From: Mucilaginibacter sp.
GTDB taxonomy: Bacteria > Bacteroidota > Bacteroidia > Sphingobacteriales > Sphingobacteriaceae
Direction: 5' to 3'
Assembly: GCF_028288205.1 (NCBI RefSeq)
Contig: NZ_JAQBOD010000035.1
Span: 1-64,000, forward strand
DNA: 64,000 nt
Part shown: positions 8,267-17,387 of the stretch, one piece after another
Layout: each line of letters opens with the position of its first letter
Position numbering within the stretch: the first letter of the stretch is position 1
Program-made: the position numbers and the translations under genes
The notes under the pieces: model-generated
The model's input: only the letters and a program-made list of their open reading frames with translations
Databases searched by the model: none
What the model was told of the DNA's origin: nothing

Positions 8267-8638
8267 ATGCGCGGCTTAAAAACAATCCTCTTCCTCATCA
8301 TATCAAACACCTTCATGACCTTTGCCTGGTACGGGCATTTAAAATTTAAAGATTACGAGTGGGGTAAAAACCTGGGGCTGATATCTGTTATCCTTATCAG
8401 CTGGGGACTGGCGTTTTTTGAATATATGTTCCAGGTACCGGCAAACCGCGCGGGTTTTAAGGGCGAGGGCGGACCCTACACCCTGGTACAGCTAAAAACC
8501 ATACAGGAAGCTATAACCTTAATAGTTTTCATGCTCTTTTCCATTCTGTTCTTCAAAACAGAAAAGTTTGCCTGGAACCATTTGGTTGGTTTCGGACTAA
8601 TAGTTTTGGCAGTGTTTGTGATATTTAAGAAGTGGTAG
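8267..8638 (+). CDS. DMT-family small membrane protein, DUF486
   Basis: 123 residues with four predicted membrane helices: about 5-22, 35-52, 85-103 and 105-121. Conserved features include MTFAWYGHLKF near the start, AFFEYMFQVPANR in the middle, and QLKTIQEAITL, which are characteristic of DUF486. These resemble half-size drug/metabolite transporters and probably act as dimers in the inner membrane. No substrate can be assigned. It is flanked by short repeats and may be its own transcription unit. Confidence 0.85.
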   Translation: MRGLKTILFLIISNTFMTFAWYGHLKFKDYEWGKNLGLISVILISWGLAFFEYMFQVPANRAGFKGEGGPYTLVQLKTIQEAITLIVFMLFSILFFKTEKFAWNHLVGFGLIVLAVFVIFKKW

Positions 8639-8641
8639 TGA

Positions 8642-8678
8642 ATGTGTGGATTTGCAAATATGTAGATGTGCGGATGAA
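8642..8678. repeat. Intergenic word repeat, right copy
   Basis: Contains GTGTGGATTTGCAAATATG and TAGATGTGCGGATG, related to the 8199-8230 copy. It starts within four bases of the DUF486 stop codon. Confidence 0.5.
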
Positions 8679-8721
8679 TTGTTATATTGCTTATAATTAG
8701 TGTTACCTAAACTTATTCATT

Positions 8722-9882
8722 ATGAGCCGCTTATTTTATTTGTTAATTCTTTGCTTATTTCTTTCCTCATGTATTGATAAACAAAAGCAGTTAGAGAATA
8801 AGAAATATATATTAGGTGATTGGATCAAAGTTAAGGCTATATCTAAACCTATAACACGTATTCAAGATAATGCTATCATTCTTATATCCCCTTCTCTCGA
8901 ATTTATTACCTCTGGTTACTCATTTAATTTAGACAATACTTTTGAAAACAAAACAGGCTACTTTAAAGATAATGGCTGGAAATTTCTTTTAGGGACAAAA
9001 TCTACATTTAAAATTACAGATGATAGCTTAAGTTTATTCAACTTAGACAATAAAAACTGGTATAGTTTTAAGCTCCTTAAATTATCGGCTGATTCATTGA
9101 AAATGGGAAGAGGGGAGGAATATTTCAATTTTGTACATCCACATGTTACAAGAGATCACATGCCAGATTTTGACAAAATAATTATATCTACATCCGGCTG
9201 TTTTGGCACATGTCAAATATCAAATACCATTATTCAATCTAATGGTGCAGTATTATTTGATGGCAAACACCATACAACTAAAATTGGGCTGTACAGGGGT
9301 TTGATATCTAAAGAACAGTATACAGAGATTCTTAATAATTTCAAAAAAGCTGCAATTGATTCATTGAAAACTCGCTATGAGGCAGGACATACCGACGATC
9401 AAACTATTACGGTTACTTTTGAAAAGAATGGCAAAATTTATAAAACTATTTCTGATTATGGCCGTAGTGCACCAACTCAATTTGTATGGGCATATTTACC
9501 TTTAGAATTTTTATATCAAACTATTTCTCTTAAACCACTCAAATTTCCTGAATTTTCTCAGGATACTACTTTAATAATGTCTCCCGTATTTAGCAAAGGA
9601 AAAATGGAGTTTGGTCTAACACAATCAGAAAATTTCTTACTCTATAACTATTTATTAGAAGGCAAACTATCTAATAAAGCTTTCCTGCCTCTATATAAAA
9701 TAGAGGTGTTCTATCATCGTAATTCAATATTTAAACCCAATTCGTCTTATAACGCAATTACCGATGGCAGGTATTATAAATTCATTATTAAAGGGAAACC
9801 AATAACCATTGATATCGGGCTTAATTTTTATGAAGTGAATGCTACAAACATGCATTGGCGAGAAACAGAAAAGGAAAAATAA
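8722..9882 (+). CDS. Lipoprotein with a DUF6438-like domain
   Basis: 386 residues. A lipoprotein signal ends LFLSSC with Cys17 as the acylation site, so the product is anchored in a membrane, probably outer membrane facing the periplasm. Residues 30-145 are a beta-rich region with no recognised family. Residues about 150-265 resemble DUF6438: IIISTSGCFGTCQ with Cys160 and Cys164, then a repeated 'question-like' beta pattern and TRYEAGHTDDQT. The last 110 residues are unassigned. The function of DUF6438 is unknown. It is AT-richer than its neighbours and followed by a convergent gene 53 bp away. Confidence 0.75.
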   Translation: MSRLFYLLILCLFLSSCIDKQKQLENKKYILGDWIKVKAISKPITRIQDNAIILISPSLEFITSGYSFNLDNTFENKTGYFKDNGWKFLLGTKSTFKITDDSLSLFNLDNKNWYSFKLLKLSADSLKMGRGEEYFNFVHPHVTRDHMPDFDKIIISTSGCFGTCQISNTIIQSNGAVLFDGKHHTTKIGLYRGLISKEQYTEILNNFKKAAIDSLKTRYEAGHTDDQTITVTFEKNGKIYKTISDYGRSAPTQFVWAYLPLEFLYQTISLKPLKFPEFSQDTTLIMSPVFSKGKMEFGLTQSENFLLYNYLLEGKLSNKAFLPLYKIEVFYHRNSIFKPNSSYNAITDGRYYKFIIKGKPITIDIGLNFYEVNATNMHWRETEKEK

Positions 9883-9898
9883 TTAAAAGACGCTACAA

Positions 9899-9933
9899 CA
9901 CCTTTTACCTTTATCCTTTTACCTTAAAACCTC
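9899..9933. repeat. Word repeat (CCTTTTACCTTTATCC) between convergent genes
   Basis: CACCTTTTACC, TATCCTTTTACC and TTAAAACCTC in succession. It belongs to the same word family as 6551-6605 and occupies most of the 53-bp gap between two stop codons. Confidence 0.5.
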
Positions 9934-9935
9934 GA

Positions 9936-11294
9936 TCAAGCCGATATCGCGTTAATAATATCGTACTGTGTAATGATCCCAATCTTCCCGTTATCTTCAA
10001 CTAATACAGCAATATTATCATTATTTATCATGGCTGATATTCTATCTATTGATGTATTCAGATCAACAAACGGGAACGGCGCTGTAGTAATATTTTTTAA
10101 TGGCTGAGATTTTAGCGATGGGTTTTCTAACAGCGCGTTCAATATATCACTCTCAGTTATTTTGCCGATAACCATACCCGCTTGTGTAACCGGTATCTGT
10201 GATATGTTTAGCGATTTTATGGTGTTGATAGCTTCCAAAACAGATTTTTCGCTATCAATAGTAACTATCTCCTGGCTTTCTTTTTTGGTGATGATATCGC
10301 GGGCGGTTAATTTCTCGTCTTTTAAGAAACCACGATCGCGCAGCCAATCGTCATTATACATCTTACCTAAATAACGTGTACCATGATCCGGGAAAATAAT
10401 AACTACCACATCACCTTCTTTAAATCTATCTTTCATCTGCAATAAACCCGCAACTGCCGATCCGGTTGAATTACCTGCAAAAATACCTTCTTTACGGGCT
10501 ATCTCACGAGTCATTAAAGCGGCATCTTTATCGGTCACTTTTTCAAAATGATCAATCAGGCTAAAATCTACGTTTGCAGGTAAAAAGTCCTCACCTATAC
10601 CTTCGGTGATGTAAGGATATATCTCATTTTTATCGAACTCGCCTGTTTCTTTATATTTTTTAAATACCGAACCATAAGTATCAATACCTAATACCTGTAT
10701 TTTCGGATTCTGCTCTTTTAAAAATTTCGCGACACCTGATATGGTACCACCTGTACCCACCCCTACAATTAAATGCGTTATTTTACCTTCGGTCTGCTCC
10801 CAAATTTCCGGGCCGGTTGATTCATAGTGCGCCTGTGTATTAGCAAGGTTATCATACTGGTTAGGTTTCCATGAATTCGGCACTTCCCGCTCCAATCGCG
10901 ATGAAACCGAATAATAAGAACGCGGATCTTCCGGGTCTACATTTGTAGGGCAAACAATAACCTCGGCACCAAATGCACGCAGCGCGTCAAATTTTTCTTT
11001 TGATTGCTTATCTGTGCTGGTAAAAATACATTTGTAGCCTTTTATAACCGCGGCAATAGCCAAACCCATACCGGTATTGCCTGATGTGCCTTCTATAATA
11101 GTACCACCGGGTTTAAGCTTTCCGCTTTTTTCGGCATCCTCAATCATTTTAAGGGCCATACGGTCCTTTATAGAGTTGCCGGGATTAGTGGTTTCTATTT
11201 TAGCTAAAACCGTTGCCGGTATATCCTTTGCTACTTTGTTTAACTTAACCATGGGCGTATTGCCAATGGTTTCTAATATATTATTGTACCACAT
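9936..11294 (-). CDS. PLP-dependent cysteine/cystathionine synthase with C-terminal CBS pair
   Basis: 452 residues from the ATG at 11292-11294. A longer frame to 11348 exists, but its extra 18 residues (rich in T, H, Q) come from a repetitive promoter region, so I reject it. The fold-type II catalytic part covers 1-320: NPGNSIKDR with PLP Lys43, EGTSGNTGMG binding the cofactor phosphate side, GVGTGGTISG, and GNSTGSAV. Two CBS domains follow (about 330-385 and 390-452), which bind adenosyl ligands in relatives. It either condenses serine or O-acetylserine with homocysteine or sulfide. The CBS architecture favours a cystathionine beta-synthase, but the substrate is not certain. Confidence 0.88.
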   Translation of the reverse strand: MWYNNILETIGNTPMVKLNKVAKDIPATVLAKIETTNPGNSIKDRMALKMIEDAEKSGKLKPGGTIIEGTSGNTGMGLAIAAVIKGYKCIFTSTDKQSKEKFDALRAFGAEVIVCPTNVDPEDPRSYYSVSSRLEREVPNSWKPNQYDNLANTQAHYESTGPEIWEQTEGKITHLIVGVGTGGTISGVAKFLKEQNPKIQVLGIDTYGSVFKKYKETGEFDKNEIYPYITEGIGEDFLPANVDFSLIDHFEKVTDKDAALMTREIARKEGIFAGNSTGSAVAGLLQMKDRFKEGDVVVIIFPDHGTRYLGKMYNDDWLRDRGFLKDEKLTARDIITKKESQEIVTIDSEKSVLEAINTIKSLNISQIPVTQAGMVIGKITESDILNALLENPSLKSQPLKNITTAPFPFVDLNTSIDRISAMINNDNIAVLVEDNGKIGIITQYDIINAISA

Positions 11295-11384
11295 GTGTGT
11301 TGTAGTTGATTGGTGAGTAGTTGATTGTGTGACTAGTTGTCGATGCAAATTTAACTATTTACTTATTCAACCTATCAACTAACC
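11295..11384. repeat. Repetitive upstream region of the synthase gene
   Basis: Words such as AGTTGATTG, GTAGTTGATTG and CAACCTATCAACTAACC repeat over about 85 bp between the AMP nucleosidase stop and the synthase start. On the minus strand this is the synthase leader or promoter. No clear TAnnTTTG box was found. Confidence 0.45.
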
Positions 11385-12236
11385 TTAAAATCTTAAGTGT
11401 TTAACGGTAAGGCCGCCATTAATTAATTGCTTTAATGATTCTATCCCTATTTTTAAATGTGTTTCTACAAACTGCGAACTCACTTTAGAATCGCTTTCAT
11501 TCGTTTTAACACCTTCCGGTATCATTGGCTGATCAGACACCAATAACAACGCTCCTGTAGGTATTTTATTAGCAAAACCAGTGGTGAAAATGGTAGCCGT
11601 TTCCATATCAACAGCCATTGCACGTAATTCTTTCAAATAGTTTTTAAATTTTTTATCATGCTCCCAAACACGGCGGTTGGTAGTATAGCAGGTACCTGTC
11701 CAGTAGTCCAACGAAAAATCACGTATAGTGGTTGATATAGCTTTCTGTAAAGCAAATGATGGCAATGCAGGCACCTCCGGGGGTAAATAATCATTTGATG
11801 TTCCCTCGCCTCTTATGGCTGCAATAGGTAATATCAGATCGCCTACATTATTTTTACGTTTTAAGCCGCCGCACTTGCCTAAAAATACAACCGCCTTTGG
11901 ATGTATAGCAGTAAGCAGATCCATCACCGTTGCTGCTACCGAGCTGCCCATGCCAAAATTAATAATGGTTATACCATTTGCAGTTACGCTTTGCATTGGT
12001 TTATCCATACCCATAATCGGGGCATTATCATGCCATTCTGAAAATAGCTGGATATATTTTGAAAAATTGGTCAATATAATATAATTGCCAAATTCGTCTA
12101 ACGGCCTACCCGTATAACGCGGCAACCAATTAGCCACAATTGCTTCCTTTGTTTTAAGTCCGGATTTTATGGGGCTTTGTACTTCTTTAACTTTAAGAAC
12201 TGCTCCGTCTTTTTTTATATTTAATTCTTCATTCAT
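11385..12236 (-). CDS. AMP nucleosidase, PNP/UDP phosphorylase superfamily
   Basis: 283 residues. The core from about residue 80 is a nucleoside phosphorylase fold: INFGMGSSVAATVMDLL (phosphate or ribose binding), VVFLGKCGGLK, and MAVDMETATIF, the conserved Glu-containing ribose-binding motif, then LLLVSDQPM with the purine-side Asp. The short length, without the N-terminal extension of E. coli Amn, is the Bacteroidota form. It hydrolyses AMP to adenine and ribose 5-phosphate in the cytoplasm. It lies downstream of clpX on the same strand, separated by a terminator and a repeat, so it is probably transcribed separately. Confidence 0.85.
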   Translation of the reverse strand: MNEELNIKKDGAVLKVKEVQSPIKSGLKTKEAIVANWLPRYTGRPLDEFGNYIILTNFSKYIQLFSEWHDNAPIMGMDKPMQSVTANGITIINFGMGSSVAATVMDLLTAIHPKAVVFLGKCGGLKRKNNVGDLILPIAAIRGEGTSNDYLPPEVPALPSFALQKAISTTIRDFSLDYWTGTCYTTNRRVWEHDKKFKNYLKELRAMAVDMETATIFTTGFANKIPTGALLLVSDQPMIPEGVKTNESDSKVSSQFVETHLKIGIESLKQLINGGLTVKHLRF

Positions 12237-12242
12237 AATAGC

Positions 12243-12338
12243 CCCCTCTCAATCTTCCCCGGTAGGGGAGATTTTAATTGTTTAATAGTTTATAAAATAA
12301 GTAAGCCCTCCCTACCAAGGAGGGTTGGGTGAGGCTTT
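12243..12338. repeat. GC-rich palindromic intergenic repeat, two hairpins
   Basis: Two hairpins with 4-7-nt loops: TCCCCGGTAGGGGA near 12257-12270, and CCCTCCCTACCAAGGAGGG at 12306-12324 followed by TTGGGTGAGGC. The minus-strand string CCTCACCCAACCCTCC followed by a hairpin is a style of repeat I know from many Bacteroidota intergenic regions (established in general terms; copy number not checked). It stands out by its GC content from the AT-rich spacer in between. Confidence 0.6.
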
Positions 12339-12347
12339 TTATACAGC

Positions 12348-12372
12348 AAACCCCGGCGTTACACCAGGGTTT
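12348..12372 (-). terminator. Probable terminator after clpX
   Basis: AAACCC at 12348-12353 pairs with GGGTTT at 12367-12372, extended by GG/CC after one mismatch. It lies 45 bp beyond the clpX stop on the minus strand. It lacks a clean U-tract. Confidence 0.5.
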
Positions 12373-12416
12373 ACAATCACTTATAACAAATATAGCTATT
12401 AACTATGTAGTTGTTG

Positions 12417-13655
12417 TTAAGCCACCTTTAATTTCTTAATGTCAGATTTTTCGAACTTTTCGTGGGCATAATCTAAAGTAATGTTCAGTTTCTTAACATC
12501 TTTTTTTGATGGGAACTCAAACATAGCATCTATCATTATAGCCTCACAGATTGAACGTAAGCCACGTGCACCTAACTTAAATTCCATTGCCTTATCAACA
12601 ATAAACTCCAGCACATCGTCTTCAAAATCAAGCTTTACGCCTTCGTATTCAAACAGCTTTTTGTATTGTTTTAACAAAGAGTTTTTAGGTTCAGTTAATA
12701 TATTACGGAGGGCTTCCCTATCTAACGGATTTAAATAAGTTAGCACCGGCAAACGGCCTATTAGCTCGGGTATTAAACCAAACGCTTTCAGATCCTGTGG
12801 TGTAATATACTTGTAAAGGTTTTTAAGATCAACCTCGCCATCATTACCCTTTAACTTGTAACCCACTGTTTGGGTACGCAAACGATTGGCTATCTTTTTA
12901 TCAATGCCATCAAAAGCCCCACCACATATAAACAGGATATTGCTGGTATTAACGGTGATCATTTTTTGATCGGGATGTTTACGGCCACCTTGTGGTGGTA
13001 CATTAACCATGGTACCTTCCAGTATTTTTAATAATGCCTGTTGTACCCCCTCGCCTGATACATCACGGGTGATAGAAGCATTATCGCTTTTACGGGCAAT
13101 TTTATCAACCTCATCGATATATACAATGCCTTTTTCGGCAGTAGCTACATCATAATCTGCAGATTGCAATAAACGGGTTAAAATACTTTCCACGTCTTCG
13201 CCCACATAACCTGCTTCTGTAAGCACAGTAGCGTCGCAAATACAAAACGGAACATTTAACACTTTGGCCAGCGTTTTAGCCAGCAAAGTTTTACCTGTGC
13301 CGGTTTCACCTACCATGATGATGTTTGATTTTTCAATTTCCACCTCATCCTTATCTATGCGCTGGTTTAACCTTTTATAATGATTATAAGTAGCAACAGC
13401 TAATATTTTTTTAGCATCATCCTGGCCAATAACATATTGGTCAAGATGGCTCTTTATTTCGTACGGCTTTAATATAGCTGGCGAAGTTGGCGAGGTTTTA
13501 ACCTTACGCACCTTTAACTCTTCGGCAAGTATCTCATTAGCCTGGTTAACACATTTATCACAAATATGTGCATCCAGCCCCGCTATAAGCATAAGGGAAT
13601 CCTGTTTGCCTGCGCCACAGAACGAACACCTTATCTCTTTACTATTTTTATTCAT
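12417..13655 (-). CDS. clpX: ATP-dependent Clp protease ATP-binding subunit ClpX
   Basis: 412 residues, usual length. The N-terminal zinc-binding domain has Cys10, Cys13, Cys32 and Cys35 (CSFC and CDKC). The AAA+ domain has Walker A GETGTGKT at 116-123, Walker [10 protein letters not shown] with Asp181-Glu182, the [10 protein letters not shown] segment, and the pore motif GYVG at 149-152. ClpX unfolds tagged substrates and feeds them into ClpP. It follows clpP with a 113-bp gap, so both are likely co-transcribed, with trigger factor upstream in the conserved tig-clpP-clpX order. Confidence 0.97.
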   Translation of the reverse strand: MNKNSKEIRCSFCGAGKQDSLMLIAGLDAHICDKCVNQANEILAEELKVRKVKTSPTSPAILKPYEIKSHLDQYVIGQDDAKKILAVATYNHYKRLNQRIDKDEVEIEKSNIIMVGETGTGKTLLAKTLAKVLNVPFCICDATVLTEAGYVGEDVESILTRLLQSADYDVATAEKGIVYIDEVDKIARKSDNASITRDVSGEGVQQALLKILEGTMVNVPPQGGRKHPDQKMITVNTSNILFICGGAFDGIDKKIANRLRTQTVGYKLKGNDGEVDLKNLYKYITPQDLKAFGLIPELIGRLPVLTYLNPLDREALRNILTEPKNSLLKQYKKLFEYEGVKLDFEDDVLEFIVDKAMEFKLGARGLRSICEAIMIDAMFEFPSKKDVKKLNITLDYAHEKFEKSDIKKLKVA

Positions 13656-13768
13656 TGTGATACTACTTGTTAAACAAATTTACTTAATTGGTATGATATA
13701 TACAAAGTCTTAGCTTATAGTCAGTATTGAGACAAAAAATCATATACTTAAGACTTAGAACTACTAAA

Positions 13769-14506
13769 TTACTTCTTTGTTTTATTGCCTCTTAAAATTT
13801 CGTCTATCATCCCAAATTCTTTTGCTTCATCTGCTATCATCCAATGGTCACGATCTGACGCGTCCCAAACTTTTTGGTATGGCGCACCGCTATGATCGGC
13901 AATGATCTGGTACAGCTCTTGTTTAAGCTTAGTGATCTCATGATAAGTGATCTCAATATCAGATTGCTGGCCCTGCGCACCCCCCGATGGCTGATGTATC
14001 ATTACCCTCGCATGTGGCAATGCTGCTCTTTTACCTTCGGCACCGGCACATAATAATACCGCGCCCATTGACGCCGCCATACCTGTACAGATAGTAGCTA
14101 CATCGTTAGATATAAATTGCATAGTATCATAAATACCCAAACCTGCGTAAACTGATCCACCAGGAGAGTTAATATAAATCTGGATATCGCGTTTTGCATC
14201 TGCAGATTGCAGGAATAGTAATTGCGCTTGTATAATGTTGGCAATGTTCTCATAAATAGCGTCGCCTAAAAAGATGATACGGTCCATCATTAAACGCGAG
14301 AACACGTCCATTTGGGCCACGTTAAGCTGACGTTCCTCTATAATATAAGGTGTCATACCGGTTATGCCGCCGGTTGCACCAACAATACCTGTTGGAGCAG
14401 TGCTTCTATTTACGCTGCCAATAAATTTATCTACATAAGTGCTGCTTATACGGTGATGTTTAACAGCGTATTTTCTGAATTCGTTTTTATCTGGATTACT
14501 GTTCAT
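13769..14506 (-). CDS. clpP: ATP-dependent Clp protease proteolytic subunit
   Basis: 245 residues, about 40-50 longer than E. coli ClpP because of an N-terminal extension (1-55) with a Gly-rich patch GATGGITG. Catalytic triad: Ser146 in GMAASMGA, His171 in VMIHQPSGG and Asp220 in DRDHW. YINSPGGSVYAG at 111-122 is the conserved oxyanion-side segment. It forms the tetradecameric peptidase chamber for ClpX. The extension could be a propeptide that is removed in assembly (inference). Confidence 0.97.
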   Translation of the reverse strand: MNSNPDKNEFRKYAVKHHRISSTYVDKFIGSVNRSTAPTGIVGATGGITGMTPYIIEERQLNVAQMDVFSRLMMDRIIFLGDAIYENIANIIQAQLLFLQSADAKRDIQIYINSPGGSVYAGLGIYDTMQFISNDVATICTGMAASMGAVLLCAGAEGKRAALPHARVMIHQPSGGAQGQQSDIEITYHEITKLKQELYQIIADHSGAPYQKVWDASDRDHWMIADEAKEFGMIDEILRGNKTKK

Positions 14507-14636
14507 GTGTATGTATGTTTTATTTCTTGTGATGCAAGGAGTTCCCCGCTATAAATATAGTTTTTAGTTGAATATAATTTTCAATATAAAGTTTGCAAAA
14601 AGTAAAAATATTTGTCTGAAAAGAGTTAATACACCA

Positions 14637-14816
14637 CGTCATTGCGAGTAACGAAGCAATCTTTTCACTGACAGGTATTGGCGTTTACTTTTGTTATGGC
14701 TCTTTACAACATTTTGGTGTTTCATTTGCATATGTAGAGATTATTAATGCTATAATTTTTTTTAATGGAATTAATGAACTTCCTATGGTCGGTTGTCTTC
14801 GTTCCTCGCAATGACG
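14637..14816. mobile_element. MITE-like element with about 25-bp terminal inverted repeats
   Basis: The left end CGTCATTGCGAGTAACGAAG (14637-14656, continuing CAATC) matches the complement of the right end, which read inwards is CGTCATTGCGAGGAACGAAG. The 180-bp body has no ORF. 'GTCATTGCGAGGAACGAAGCAATC' style ends occur as small dispersed repeats in many bacterial genomes. A fragment of the same sequence lies at 50947. It separates tig from clpP, normally close neighbours. Confidence 0.7.
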
Positions 14817-14846
14817 CGCCGGAGGGTGATAAAGGCTATATAAAAC

Positions 14847-14873
14847 AAAAGCATCCGTATCCAGGATGCTTTT
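14847..14873 (-). terminator. Rho-independent terminator of tig
   Basis: AAAAGCATCC (14847-14856) pairs perfectly with GGATGCTTTT (14864-14873) around a 7-nt loop, 23 bp after the tig stop codon, giving a U-rich 3' side on the minus strand. Confidence 0.8.
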
Positions 14874-14896
14874 GATAAAAATATTTTAAAGATTAC

Positions 14897-16246
14897 TTAT
14901 TTCACCAACTCTTTAAATTCGTTGTAAAATATGTCTTTCTTATCTAAAGCAACTACACTCTTAATATAATCTAATGTTTTAAGGGCCTTTACTTCGTCAA
15001 ATACTTTATTAGCATTCTCTTTATTTTGCAGGTATTGTACCGCATATTGCGAAAGCTGCTCATCACCGATAGGCTGCGGGCTGTACATTCTGAATTGCTG
15101 ATCTAAACTTTGTTTTGCTGCCGCGAAAATTTCCTCGTATTTAATATCGATGTTATTTTCTTTTATGATCTTGTTTTCGATCAAGGTCCATTTAAGGTTT
15201 TGCGCAAAATCTTTATAGCCGCCTTCTAATTCCTCTTCGGTCAGTTTTTCATTAGTAGCCTTTAACCAACGTTTTAAAAATTCATCAGGTAAATTAAACT
15301 GAACTTTGTCTATGCTATAGTTATAGATATCGTTCTGCAATTTACGGTCAGAATCCTGGTTCATCATGGTCTCAATTTCCTCAGTAATTTTAGCTCTGAA
15401 ACCTGCTTCGTCGGTTACTGCACTTTCACCAAATAATTTGTCAAAGAACTCCTGGTTTAAATCGCCTTCTTCTAAACGGTTAACGTTTTTAACGGTTAAG
15501 CGGAAGTTTGATTTTAAATCAGCTGCTATATCTTCATCAACACCTAATATGGCCGCTATTTTTGCCGCATCATTATTATATGCTTTTTGAATATCCAGTG
15601 TTAATTCATCATCTTTTTTTAAACCGATAAGAGACTTTTTAATTTTCTCATCCTGTACCTGGTCTAAACGAACCGATGTTGTATTCACAATGCCATCATC
15701 AAAAACAGAACCATCCGGCGAAAGCTGCGTTAATTGCGCATAAAGCACATCATCGTCTGCCGATACGTCAGGATTTGTCATTTTGCCATAGCTTCTGCGG
15801 ATATTTTTAATACGCGAGGCTAAGGTTTCTTCATCTATCTTGATGTTATATTGAGTTATTTTATCTTTTGATGAAAAATCAATAGCAAACTCAGGAGCCA
15901 AACCAATTTCGTAGTTAAACTCAAAATTATCGGCAAAATCCCAGTTGTATTCTTGCTTATTATCAACCTTGGGTAATGGTTGCCCCAATACTTCCAGTTT
16001 TTGCTCGGTGATGTAATTGTTTAAGGTATCTGATAATAAAGTGTTCACTTCATCAACCAAAATACTTTTACCATACATCCTTTTTATATGTGCCGGAGGA
16101 ACCATTCCCGGACGGAAGCCCGGCATTTTTGCTTTTTTAGCATGTTCCTTTATAGCTTTATCAACACGCGCCTGGTAATCTGCCGGGTCAATATTAATTT
16201 TTACAACTGCATTCAGGTTATCGATCTTTTCCTGTGTAATATTCAT
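14897..16246 (-). CDS. tig: Trigger factor, ribosome-associated chaperone
   Basis: 449 residues. The N-terminal ribosome-binding domain has the signature GFRPGMVP at 43-50 (usually GFRxGKxP; Lys is Met here). The middle part corresponds to the PPIase-like domain but is weakly conserved, and the long C-terminal part is the helical chaperone domain. It binds nascent chains at the ribosome exit. Bacteroidota trigger factors are divergent in the PPIase region, which fits. It is upstream of clpP/clpX as in many bacteria, but a MITE-like element and its own terminator intervene here. Confidence 0.9.
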   Translation of the reverse strand: MNITQEKIDNLNAVVKINIDPADYQARVDKAIKEHAKKAKMPGFRPGMVPPAHIKRMYGKSILVDEVNTLLSDTLNNYITEQKLEVLGQPLPKVDNKQEYNWDFADNFEFNYEIGLAPEFAIDFSSKDKITQYNIKIDEETLASRIKNIRRSYGKMTNPDVSADDDVLYAQLTQLSPDGSVFDDGIVNTTSVRLDQVQDEKIKKSLIGLKKDDELTLDIQKAYNNDAAKIAAILGVDEDIAADLKSNFRLTVKNVNRLEEGDLNQEFFDKLFGESAVTDEAGFRAKITEEIETMMNQDSDRKLQNDIYNYSIDKVQFNLPDEFLKRWLKATNEKLTEEELEGGYKDFAQNLKWTLIENKIIKENNIDIKYEEIFAAAKQSLDQQFRMYSPQPIGDEQLSQYAVQYLQNKENANKVFDEVKALKTLDYIKSVVALDKKDIFYNEFKELVK

Positions 16247-16273
16247 CTTTTTAATGGGTATTTTAATTTAAGT

Positions 16274-16313
16274 GCCTCGAAATATATGGCATAGCTCCCA
16301 TAAATTTCGAGGC
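16274..16313. terminator. Hairpin between cytochrome c gene and tig
   Basis: GCCTCGAAAT (16274-16283) and ATTTCGAGGC (16304-16313) are perfect complements. It may terminate the cytochrome transcript or sit in the tig leader. Confidence 0.6.
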
Positions 16314-16314
16314 G

Positions 16315-16322
16315 CAAAAATA
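16315..16322 (-). promoter_or_regulatory. Candidate -7 box (TATTTTTG) for tig
   Basis: On the minus strand TATTTTTG matches TAnnTTTG and lies 68 nt before the tig start. A transcript from here would begin directly with the 10-bp hairpin at 16274-16313. No clear -33 TTG. Confidence 0.4.
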
Positions 16323-16333
16323 CTAATTTATTT

Positions 16334-17320
16334 TTAATTCGAAGCCGTTAGGTTGGCTTGGAATTTCACTACGCTATTCTTAATAGGTTTTATAGTTTTT
16401 AAATAGGCATAGATAGATGAGAGGTCGCCCTCGCTCATTTGGCTGTATTGCCACCATGGCATTACTGTCTGAAAATCAGACTTCCCAACCTTCTGCGCTT
16501 TGCTTTTATCACTAAACGCTTTAAAGCGTGCTAAAAACACCTGTTTGTTCCAGCTACCTATGCCTGTTGTTGCATCTGAAGTAATATTTGCAGAACGCAC
16601 GCTGCTACCCCCGGTTTTAAATTCCCTGCCACCGGCAAATTCCAGGCCCGGTAATAAAGTTCCTTTATCATCCTGCGAATGGCATTCTTTACATGCGGCC
16701 GACTGTACAAGGTATTCACCATATTTTAAAGTATCCCTGGTATCTGGTTTTTTGCCTAAGGTTGCTTTTTGAGGCATGGTATGTACCAATATGTTCAACG
16801 GAAAATCAAGGGTGGATTTTGGATAATCTGCACTTATAGGTTTTAATGTACGCAGGTATGCAATAATGGAGTAAATATCCTCCCTATCCATTTTTGAATA
16901 ATAAGGCCATGGCATTAGTGGGAATATAGGAGTGCCATCCTTTTTAACACCGGTGGTAACCGCACGGAATATCTCACCATCTGTCCAGCTTTTTAAATTA
17001 TATGGCGTTAAATTAGGTACGCTAACATTACCCGGAAAGCCTGCGCCGGCGTCAAATTTTTCACCGCCCGAGCCTAATTGGTTAGTATCAATAGGTCCGC
17101 CAAATTTTGTCCAATCGTGTGCAGAATGGCAATCCAGGCAGGAAGACACGTTGATAGCCAGGTATTTACCGCGCTCAACTCGTTGCGGAGTTATTTCTAC
17201 TTTAATATTTTCTGGAGCACCTACATTAGGTAAGGCTAAGGTAATGTAAGCTATAGCGGCAATAATAATTACAACCATAGCTATCGCTACATAAGCAATA
17301 AGTTTAGCTATTTTTTTCAT
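16334..17320 (-). CDS. Membrane-anchored dihaem cytochrome c
   Basis: 328 residues from the ATG at 17318-17320; a longer frame to 17368 adds 16 residues without a signal and is rejected. One membrane anchor (about 6-30) precedes two class I cytochrome c domains: CLDCH at 61-65 and CKECH at 210-214, with likely sixth-ligand Met in PLMPWPYY and TVMPWWQY. Periplasmic electron carrier. The architecture resembles cytochrome subunits of periplasmic alcohol or sugar dehydrogenases, but no dehydrogenase gene is adjacent, so the partner is unknown. Confidence 0.88.
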   Translation of the reverse strand: MKKIAKLIAYVAIAMVVIIIAAIAYITLALPNVGAPENIKVEITPQRVERGKYLAINVSSCLDCHSAHDWTKFGGPIDTNQLGSGGEKFDAGAGFPGNVSVPNLTPYNLKSWTDGEIFRAVTTGVKKDGTPIFPLMPWPYYSKMDREDIYSIIAYLRTLKPISADYPKSTLDFPLNILVHTMPQKATLGKKPDTRDTLKYGEYLVQSAACKECHSQDDKGTLLPGLEFAGGREFKTGGSSVRSANITSDATTGIGSWNKQVFLARFKAFSDKSKAQKVGKSDFQTVMPWWQYSQMSEGDLSSIYAYLKTIKPIKNSVVKFQANLTASN

Positions 17321-17387
17321 GGTGTGATTTGGTTTAAAGTTAAGGGAAGGCCTTAAAAAACATTCCACGCAGTATTTATTTGTTTTA

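Noticed and set aside
11295-11348. Longer start for the CBS-domain synthase
   Set aside because: The 18 extra residues are rich in T, H and Q, come from word repeats, and precede the conserved family start.
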